Origin: an uncultured Oscillibacter sp.
GTDB lineage: Bacteria; Bacillota; Clostridia; Oscillospirales; Oscillospiraceae
Direction: 5' to 3'
Assembly: GCA_910576865.1 (NCBI GenBank)
Contig: CAJTKE010000004.1
Location: forward strand, 104,737-168,736
DNA length: 64,000 bases
Positions 58,977-64,000 of this stretch are shown piece after piece; position 1 is the first letter of the stretch; every line of letters starts with the position of its first letter. The position numbers and the translations under genes were made by a program. Below the pieces are notes generated by a model. That model did no database searches and was not told the DNA's origin. It was given only the letters and a program-made list of their open reading frames with translations.

Positions 58977-59001
58977 CAGGAACCGTTTTCCGCCGTATCA
59001 T
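58973..59001 (+). promoter_or_regulatory. sigma-A promoter of the half-size DMT gene
   Basis: TTGACA (58973-58978), 17-base spacer, TATCAT (58996-59001). Confidence 0.8.
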
Positions 59002-59007
59002 CAAGGC

Positions 59008-59072
59008 ACGGGTGAGTACCTGCCGGCAGTCAGGCTGAAAGGCCTGACTGCTCTCATTTTATTTTATTTCAG
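59008..59072 (+). promoter_or_regulatory. leader with terminator directly before the half-size DMT gene
   Basis: The ~75-base leader contains GCAGTCAGGC / GCCTGACTGC (59026-59051) followed by TCTCATTTTATTTTATTT, an intrinsic terminator just before AGGAGGGAAGCG and the ATG. A downstream gene behind a terminator suggests attenuation or a small riboswitch; alternatively it ends read-through from the MATE gene. Confidence 0.5.
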
Positions 59073-59084
59073 GAGGGAAGCGAT

Positions 59085-59507
59085 ATGTCCTGTATCTGGC
59101 CCATCGCCCTGGTGGTCGCGTCCAACATCGTCTATCAGATCTGCGCCAAGTCCGTTCCCAGGGAGATGGACGCCCTGGCGTCCCTGACGGTGACCTATCT
59201 GGTGGGGGCGGCCTGCTCGGCGGTCATGTTCTTCGTCATGAACCCCGGCGCCGGCCTGTTTCGGGAGTACGCCAAAATGAACGCCGCCCCCGTCCTGCTG
59301 GGCGTCTCGGTGGTGGGCCTGGAGGTGGGCTTCCTCTACGCCTACAAGGCCGGGTGGCCCGTCAGCGCGGCTTCCCTCGTGCAGAGCGCGTTTCTCTCCG
59401 TGGCGCTGATCTTTGTCGGGGCCCTCCTGTACCGGGAGGCCATTACCCTGAACAAGGTCCTGGGCGTGGTCATCTGCCTCGTGGGGCTCTACTTCATCAA
59501 CAGATAA
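59085..59507 (+). CDS. half-size EamA/DMT transporter
   Basis: 140 residues with about five helices and the EamA C-terminal repeat pattern LVQSAFLSVALIFVGALLYRE followed by NKVLGVVICLVGLYFIN. Too short for a complete ten-helix DMT protein; it likely works as a dimer in the manner of SMR or 'EamA family' half-transporters. Substrate unknown. Ends in a bidirectional terminator. Confidence 0.82.
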   Translation: MSCIWPIALVVASNIVYQICAKSVPREMDALASLTVTYLVGAACSAVMFFVMNPGAGLFREYAKMNAAPVLLGVSVVGLEVGFLYAYKAGWPVSAASLVQSAFLSVALIFVGALLYREAITLNKVLGVVICLVGLYFINR

Positions 59508-59516
59508 GGCGGACAA

Positions 59517-59545
59517 AAGGCCGGACGGGTTTCCCGTCCGGCCTT
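59517..59545. terminator. bidirectional intrinsic terminator
   Basis: AAGGCCGGACGGG / CCCGTCCGGCCTT stem between the half-size DMT gene and the convergent AraC gene. Confidence 0.82.
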
Positions 59546-59547
59546 GT

Positions 59548-60423
59548 TCACGGCTTTTTCTTCCCCACGAAGGACTCCCGGTATTTCTTGGGGGGCATCC
59601 CGACGTGTTTGGAAAACTGGAGGTTGAAGTAGTTCTGGGTCTCGAAGCCCACCCGCTCCGCGATCTTCGACATGGGCAGGTCCGTGGAGATCAAAAGGTT
59701 CTGGGCCTCGCCGATCCGGCGGCGGAGAAGGTACTGGGTGGGGGAGTAGCCGCTGGCCTCCTTGAAGACGTGGGAGAGGTAGTAGGGGCTGACGTGGAGG
59801 GCCTTCCCCATGTCCTGAAGGGTCAGGGGCTCGCTGAAGTGGGCGTCGATGAAGGCCTGGACCTGACGGCCCAGGGTCTTGGGCTCCGCGTCCTCCTGCT
59901 CCCGGGCGTCCCCCGTGAGCTGGTGGACTCGGCTCAGCAGGGCCAGCATCAGGTGGCGGCACAGCGCCTCGCAGCCCGGGCGGTCCTCCAGCAGGTAGCG
60001 GTACATCATGTCCATCAGCAGCACCAGGTCCTCCGCCTCCTCCCCCGCGTGAAAGAGGACCGGAATGCCGTCGGCCACGAGGGCGTTCTCCCGCAGTCCC
60101 GGCAGCCGCAGCCCGGCGATGGCGGCGCAGTAGGCGGAGATGGCGTTTTCCGGGCTGGAGAATTCGTCGTGGACCACGCCGCTGTTGTAGAGCAGCAGGT
60201 CCCCGGCCTTCACGTCGTAAAAGGTCTCCCCCACCAGGAAGCGCCCCTCGCCCCCGCAGATCAGCAGGATTTCCGCCAAGTCCTGGTGGGCGTGGAGGAT
60301 GCTGTGATAGGCCCGGTCCGAGGGCAGGGTCCGGCTGACATACACCAGCCGGGGCATGGTCTCCGGCGTGAAGAAGGGGGGCGCCTCCCGCTTCACGAAG
60401 CACAAAATCCGTTCGTCCGCCAC
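59548..60423 (-). CDS. AraC family transcriptional regulator
   Basis: About 291 residues. Cupin-like N-terminus (HQDLAEILLICGGEGRFLVGETFYDVKAGDLLLYNSG) and AraC HTH pair (LTLQDMGKALHVSPYYLSHVF; IAERVGFETQNYFNLQFSKHV). The start is set at GTG 60423 after AGGAGATCTTG; an in-frame TTG at 60456 upstream would put that site inside the gene. It is divergent from the tandem micro-peptide genes, so it may control them. Confidence 0.88.
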   Translation of the reverse strand: MADERILCFVKREAPPFFTPETMPRLVYVSRTLPSDRAYHSILHAHQDLAEILLICGGEGRFLVGETFYDVKAGDLLLYNSGVVHDEFSSPENAISAYCAAIAGLRLPGLRENALVADGIPVLFHAGEEAEDLVLLMDMMYRYLLEDRPGCEALCRHLMLALLSRVHQLTGDAREQEDAEPKTLGRQVQAFIDAHFSEPLTLQDMGKALHVSPYYLSHVFKEASGYSPTQYLLRRRIGEAQNLLISTDLPMSKIAERVGFETQNYFNLQFSKHVGMPPKKYRESFVGKKKP

Positions 60424-60593
60424 CAAGATCTCCTCTCCTCCCGCGCGGGAGCGCAAGATGTTGTAAAGCCGCCGGCGGGGGTCCCGCCGGGCCGGGCTGT
60501 TCCCGGGGGAAACCCGGCAAGATATTGAATGTCTTTCCCTCCGGGCCGTGGTATCATACAGTCAACCTCAAGAGAGAAGGAGGTGCCCCGGAA

Positions 60594-60659
60594 ATGAGCA
60601 CTCTGTACACGCTGCTGTTCATGATCCTGCTGGGCGGCGCCGCTTGCATCAAGCGCTGA
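60594..60659 (+). CDS. 21-residue hydrophobic peptide, copy 1
   Basis: A tiny gene with an excellent ribosome binding site: GAAGGAGGTGCCCC ends about five bases before the ATG. The peptide starts MSTLYTLLFMILLGG and ends AACIKR. It shares LYTLL, LGGA, a Cys and a final Arg with a second copy 113 bases on. One membrane helix fills most of it. No known family comes to mind. Divergent from an AraC regulator; the shared transcript ends at a strong terminator. Confidence 0.65.
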   Translation: MSTLYTLLFMILLGGAACIKR

Positions 60660-60706
60660 CGCCGGACGGGAATTCTGATATTTTTTGAAAGAAGGAGGTG
60701 CCCCAC

Positions 60707-60766
60707 ATGCTGTACACGCTGCTTTCCATCGTGGTACTGGGCGGTGCCGTTTGCCTGAACCGCTGA
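60707..60766 (+). CDS. 19-residue hydrophobic peptide, copy 2
   Basis: Second of two tandem micro-genes. It has the same 14-base GAAGGAGGTGCCCC upstream of the ATG and codes for MLYTLLSIVVLGGAVCLNR. Coding changes against copy 1 are mostly synonymous or conservative (LGGA-A/V-C-I/L-K/N-R), which suggests selection on the peptide. A T5-ended terminator follows within 25 bases. Confidence 0.65.
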   Translation: MLYTLLSIVVLGGAVCLNR

Positions 60767-60788
60767 ACCACCAGGATCGAATCGCCAG

Positions 60789-60815
60789 GGCGGCCCCGAA
60801 GGGGGCCGCCTTTTT
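60789..60815 (+). terminator. intrinsic terminator of the micro-peptide transcript
   Basis: GGCGGCCCC / GGGGCCGCC-type stem with a GAAG loop followed by TTTTT; orientation shows it serves the plus-strand micro-genes. Confidence 0.88.
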
Positions 60816-60820
60816 CCGTC

Positions 60821-61789
60821 TCAATAGCCCAGGGTCCGGTCGATCAGGCCGTTCAGGGGCCGCCCGGCGGCGTAGTTCCGGAGGTCCTGGCAGAACATCT
60901 CCACGTTCCGGTCGCAGGTGTACCCCAGGGTCATGTTCCCCGACGTGTGGGGGGTGATGATGATGTTCTTCGCCGTCCACAGGGGGTGGTCCGCCGGCAG
61001 GGGCTCCGGGTCCATCACGTCCAGGGCCGCGCCCCCCAGGGCCCCGGAGTTCAGGGCCTCCACCAGGGGCTCCTGCTCGATGGCGGTGCCCCGGCCCACG
61101 TTGACGACCAGGGCCCCCCGGGGCAGCAGGGCGATCCGCGCCCGGTTCAGGATGAGGCGGGTCTCCGGCGTGGAGGGCAGGGCCATGATCAATCGCTCCG
61201 TCCGGGTCAGGACCTCGTCCAGGCGGGAAATGGGCAGCACCTCGTCGAAGCCCTCCCGGGCCCGGCCGCTGCGGCTCAGGCCGGTAACCTCCGCGGCCCC
61301 CATGGCCCGGAGGCGCAGCGCCACGTTCCAGCCGATGTCGCCGGTGCCCAGAACGGTGAAGCGGCCGTCCCGGATGGAGCGGACGGGCATCTCCGGGCCC
61401 CAGGTGTGGGTCCGGGCCGTCTCGAGGTAGTCCGGCATCCGCCGGAGGAGCATCAGCAGCACCATGACCACGTGCTCCGAGATGGTGACGCCGTAGCAGT
61501 TGGTGTTGGTCAGCAGGCAGTCCGGGTTGGCGAAGAGGGAAGGGTCCTTGCAGTAGGGGTCCACCCCGGCGTAGGAGCAGCAGTACCACTTCAGGGACGC
61601 CGGCGCGGTCCGGAGCAGGTCCGGGGAGTGGGCGTAGAGAATCTCACTGTCCTGGAGGCAGGCCTTCGCCTCCTCGAACCGGCTGAGGTCGAAGAAACGG
61701 GGCGTGAAGCCCAGAGGCTCCGCCGTCTCCCGAATTTTGGCCTTGAGGGCGTCGGTGAGGAACTCCTGGTAGATGCAGATATGTCTCAT
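60821..61789 (-). CDS. D-2-hydroxyacid dehydrogenase family protein
   Basis: 322 residues. NAD-binding GTGDIGWNVALRLRAMGA, catalytic Arg in VVNVGRGTAIEQ, Glu in MDPEPLPADHP and His in IITPHTSGN are all present. It reduces a 2-keto acid or oxidises a D-2-hydroxyacid; the exact substrate is unknown. The N-terminal half lacks other known features. Its ATG overlaps the stop of the COG2509 flavoprotein, so the pair is coupled. Confidence 0.9.
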   Translation of the reverse strand: MRHICIYQEFLTDALKAKIRETAEPLGFTPRFFDLSRFEEAKACLQDSEILYAHSPDLLRTAPASLKWYCCSYAGVDPYCKDPSLFANPDCLLTNTNCYGVTISEHVVMVLLMLLRRMPDYLETARTHTWGPEMPVRSIRDGRFTVLGTGDIGWNVALRLRAMGAAEVTGLSRSGRAREGFDEVLPISRLDEVLTRTERLIMALPSTPETRLILNRARIALLPRGALVVNVGRGTAIEQEPLVEALNSGALGGAALDVMDPEPLPADHPLWTAKNIIITPHTSGNMTLGYTCDRNVEMFCQDLRNYAAGRPLNGLIDRTLGY

Positions 61790-63396
61790 GTGAGGTGGTC
61801 TCCTTTTCGTGAATTGGCCAGCAGGGCCTCGGCGGCCTTCATGCCGTCGGCGGCGGCGGAGAGGATGCCCCCGGCGTAGCCCGCCCCCTCGCCGCAGGGG
61901 TACAGGCCCCGGAGGGCCGACTGGCCGTCCGGCCCCCGGGGAATCCGGACGGGGGAGGAGCTCCGGCTCTCCACGGCGGTGAGGACGGCGTCGGGGGCGT
62001 CGTAGCCCCGGAGCTTCCGGCCCAGAATGGGCAGGGCCTCCTCCAGCGCCGCCGCGACGAAGGGGGGCAGGCAGTCGTGGAGGTCCGCCCAGGTGACGCC
62101 GGGGCGGTAGCTGGGCAGGACCCGCCCGGGCCCCGCCGAGGGCCGATGAGCCAGGAAGTCCTCCACCCGCTGGGCGGGGGCCCGGTAGCCGCCGCCCCCC
62201 AGGGCGTAGGCCGCCTCCTCCAGCCGCCGCTGGAACGCCACCCCCGCCAGGGGGGACGCGTCCCCGCCGAAATCCTCCGGGGTGACGTTCACCAGGATGG
62301 CCCCGTTGATGTTCTCCCGGTCCCGGGCGAACTCGCTCATGCCGTTGGTCACCACACGGCCCTCTTCCGAGGCGGCGGCCACCACCTCCCCGCCGGGGCA
62401 GACGCAGAAGGAGAACACGCCCCGCCCGCTGGGCAGGTGGCAGGAGAGCTTGTAGGTGGAGGCGGGGAGGCCCGGGTGCCCGGCGTACCCACGGTACTGG
62501 GCGGCGTCGCAGTCCGCCTGCCGGTGCTCGATCCGCGCCCCCACGGCGAAGGGCTTGGCCTCCAGGGGCACGCCCCGCCTGTACAGCATCTCGAAGGTGT
62601 CCCGGGCGGAGTGGCCGGGGCAGAGGATCAGCCTGTCACAGGGAAGCGTCTCCCGCCCCGCCGGACCGGAAAGCTCCATGGCCGTCAGGGCCCCGTCTTC
62701 CGTCCGCAGGTCCTCCAGCCGGGTCTCGAAGCGGATGTCCGCCCCCAGGGCGGTCAGCTCCCGGCGGAGGTTCCGGAGGACTTTGTGGAGGTAGTCCGTG
62801 CCCACGTGGGGCTTGGCGTCGATGAGGATGTCGGGAGGCGCGCCGCAGGAGGCCAGACGCTCCAGGATGAAGCGGTGGCGGAGGTCTTTGGTCCCCGTGT
62901 TCAGCTTCCCGTCGGAGAAGGCCCCGGCGCCGCCCTCGCCGAACTGGACGTTGGATTCCGGGTCCAGAGCCCCGGAGGACCAGAAGCGCTCCACGTCCCC
63001 CCGGCGCTCCTCCACGGGACGGCCCCGCTCCAGAAGGATGGGCCGCTGGCCCGCCTCCGCCAGCACCAGGGCGGCGAAGAGCCCCGCCGGGCCCGCCCCC
63101 GCCACCACGGGGCGGACCTTCCGGGGCGGCATGGCCTCCGGCGGGCGCCAGACCGGCCCCGGCTCCCAGGGGCCGATCTTCCGGCCCCGGCAGCGGCGGA
63201 GGACGGCGGCCTCGTTTTCCAGGTCGACCGCCAGGGTGTAGGTCAGGGCCACGTCCTCCCGGGCGTCCACGCTGCGGCGGAGGACCCGGAGCTCCCGGAG
63301 GTCCGCCGGGCGGAGGCGCAGCAGCTTCGCGGCCCGGGCCCGGAGCTCCGCCTCCCCGCCGCCGGGGGGAAGGCGGACGCCTTCGAGTTTCAGCAT
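61786..63396 (-). CDS. COG2509-type FAD-dependent oxidoreductase (longer paralogue)
   Basis: 536 residues. A ~90-residue N-terminal extension (LKLEGVRLPPGGGEAELRARAAKLL) precedes the FAD motif PVVAGAGPAGLFAALVLAEAG, then NVQFGEGGAGAFSDGKLNTG, and ends LYPCGEGAGYAGGILSAAADG. It is a larger relative of the flavoprotein at 21565-22962; no reaction is known. Cotranscribed with the D-2-hydroxyacid dehydrogenase, which may suggest a shared redox role (inference). Confidence 0.87.
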   Translation of the reverse strand: MLKLEGVRLPPGGGEAELRARAAKLLRLRPADLRELRVLRRSVDAREDVALTYTLAVDLENEAAVLRRCRGRKIGPWEPGPVWRPPEAMPPRKVRPVVAGAGPAGLFAALVLAEAGQRPILLERGRPVEERRGDVERFWSSGALDPESNVQFGEGGAGAFSDGKLNTGTKDLRHRFILERLASCGAPPDILIDAKPHVGTDYLHKVLRNLRRELTALGADIRFETRLEDLRTEDGALTAMELSGPAGRETLPCDRLILCPGHSARDTFEMLYRRGVPLEAKPFAVGARIEHRQADCDAAQYRGYAGHPGLPASTYKLSCHLPSGRGVFSFCVCPGGEVVAAASEEGRVVTNGMSEFARDRENINGAILVNVTPEDFGGDASPLAGVAFQRRLEEAAYALGGGGYRAPAQRVEDFLAHRPSAGPGRVLPSYRPGVTWADLHDCLPPFVAAALEEALPILGRKLRGYDAPDAVLTAVESRSSSPVRIPRGPDGQSALRGLYPCGEGAGYAGGILSAAADGMKAAEALLANSRKGDHLT

Positions 63397-63516
63397 GGGC
63401 AGCCTCCTCTCGTTTGAAGATGGATTCCATTATAGCACAGTTCCGCCGCCGGGAGGAAGGGGGGAGGGGCGGTTTTTTCCTTGAAAAAGAAATTCGGAAA
63501 AAAATTTGAAAACCCC

Positions 63517-63544
63517 TTGACAAGGCGGGGTTTTTTAGTATAAT
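63517..63544 (+). promoter_or_regulatory. sigma-A promoter of tRNA-Gln
   Basis: Perfect TTGACA (63517-63522) and TATAAT (63539-63544) with a 16-base spacer. Confidence 0.88.
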
Positions 63545-63566
63545 GGTAGCTGTTCCAAAGAGATAC

Positions 63567-63640
63567 AGCGGGTTTGTGTAAAGGTAGCACAGCAGACTCT
63601 GACTCTGTATGTGAGGGTTCGAATCCTTCACCCGCTGCCA
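63567..63640 (+). tRNA. tRNA-Gln, anticodon CUG
   Basis: 74 bases including encoded CCA. Acceptor stem AGCGGGT / ACCCGCT, D-arm GTGT..GCAC, anticodon stem GCAGA / TCTGT with loop CTCTGAC (anticodon CTG at 63599-63601), T-arm GAGGG-TTCGAAT-CCTTC. All helices pair. A terminator follows at 63645. Confidence 0.95.
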
Positions 63641-63644
63641 AGAG

Positions 63645-63680
63645 AAAACCCCGGAATCGTTCAGATTCCGGGGTTTTCTT
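63645..63680 (+). terminator. intrinsic terminator after tRNA-Gln
   Basis: AAAACCCCGGAATC / GATTCCGGGGTTTT stem followed by CTTTGC; it can also end transcription of the facing integrase gene. Confidence 0.85.
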
Positions 63681-63765
63681 TGCTCTTTTTCAAAAAACAG
63701 CGTCAAAAAGTTGCGGGTCCATCTCCCCCGCTGGCGTTCTGCCCCTTCATTTACCCCTTACAGGT

Positions 63766-64000
63766 TCAAAGGGCCTTTATGTAAGCCTCCATCCGGGCGG
63801 CGCTGTCCTCCTTCATCTTTTCCGAAACGTGTCCGTAAACGTCCAGGGTAAAGGCGGCGGTAGCGTGGCCCAAATTGTCCTGGACGGTTTTCAGATCGTC
63901 CCCGTTCTGGAGGGACAAAACTGCGAATGTGCGCCTGAGGTCGTGCAGACGTGCGTTCGGTAAACCGATGGACGCAACAATTCTTTTGTAGTTGTGGTAA
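63766..64000 (-). CDS. tyrosine-type site-specific integrase, C-terminal fragment (window edge)
   Basis: Runs off the right edge, so only the last ~77 residues are visible. The catalytic box HDLRRTFAVLSLQNGDDL (His-x-x-Arg), then NLGHATAAFTLDVYGHVSEK with the second His and the Tyr nucleophile, and a helical end ARMEAYIKAL are clear. It matches integrases of clostridial prophages and conjugative elements. The gene sits 126 bases from tRNA-Gln and points toward it, the usual place for an att site at a tRNA 3' end. The rest of the element would lie to the right. Confidence 0.9.
   Translation of the reverse strand, partial: YHNYKRIVASIGLPNARLHDLRRTFAVLSLQNGDDLKTVQDNLGHATAAFTLDVYGHVSEKMKEDSAARMEAYIKAL

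Overview
The window reads as a chromosome segment of a GC-rich (roughly two-thirds G+C) Clostridia species, most likely in Oscillospiraceae (the Flavonifractor / Lawsonibacter / Pseudoflavonifractor neighbourhood). This rests on gene content: IreB, NrdR and a T-box leader, a SpoIID-like cell-wall protein, S-layer homology repeats, a DUF1540 protein, a high-cysteine 'chorion class' small protein, and the anaerobic purine-catabolism pair ssnA-ygfK. Most genes are housekeeping genes in short operons with canonical sigma-A promoters and strong GGAGG ribosome binding sites. No whole-window prophage or CRISPR array is visible.

Layout. 1-8.1 kb: end of murF, an ABC-F ATPase, a YdcF protein, a flavodoxin, prfA, a fused TsaC/Sua5-CoaE protein and an M18 aminopeptidase. 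8.1-14.5 kb: envelope and exported proteins (SLH protein, SpoIID/peptidoglycan-binding protein, a split TSUP transporter, a DUF1540 protein, a secreted protein with five 36-residue Cys/His repeats, an HtrA protease). 14.5-14.85 kb: a non-coding element bounded by 50-bp inverted repeats. 14.9-23 kb: HAD phosphatase and 3-methyladenine glycosylase; DMT transporter; WecG/TagA glycosyltransferase and thymidylate kinase; a Cys/Gly-rich protein; mltG-U32 peptidase; a COG2509 flavoprotein. 23-27.5 kb: a membrane HTH regulator divergent from an ECF sigma factor fused to a membrane exodomain, then an NlpC/P60 hydrolase, a small conserved protein and ireB.

27.6-33.4 kb: a phenylalanine-type T-box leader, then a polysaccharide deacetylase, pheS and pheT, with rplS upstream. 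33.5-40.4 kb (minus strand): SbcD-like phosphoesterase, YbaK, YmdB and nrdR; two unknown proteins; a MazF-type toxin, a lipoprotein and NnrE/NnrD. 40.6-48.2 kb: a membrane XRE regulator, a PHP phosphoesterase and HAD phosphatase, a DtxR regulator, then ssnA-ygfK behind a structured leader. 48.2-48.54 kb: a compact locus that looks like an unrecognised type I toxin-antitoxin system. 48.65-56.5 kb: uppP, ftsK, an exported-peptide / ECF sigma / RsgI-like operon, recG and folA. 56.7-63.4 kb: two AraC regulators, a MATE pump, a half-size DMT protein, a tandem pair of ~20-residue hydrophobic peptides, a D-2-hydroxyacid dehydrogenase and a second COG2509 flavoprotein. The window ends in tRNA-Gln(CUG) followed by the 3' end of a tyrosine integrase, so an integrated element probably begins at the right edge.

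How genes work together: murF, uppP, mltG, ftsK, the SpoIID-like protein, NlpC/P60 protein and HtrA serve wall synthesis, turnover and quality control. pheS/pheT, prfA, rplS, TsaC, YbaK and the U32 protein serve translation and tRNA quality. ssnA-ygfK suggests anaerobic purine or urate breakdown. The most unusual signals are the convergent toxin/antisense-RNA locus at 48.2-48.54 kb, the duplicated micro-peptide genes at 60.6-60.8 kb, the sigma-exodomain fusion at 24.4 kb, the Cys/His repeat protein at 12 kb and the deacetylase gene between a T-box and pheST. All functions come from reading motifs; no database search was possible.
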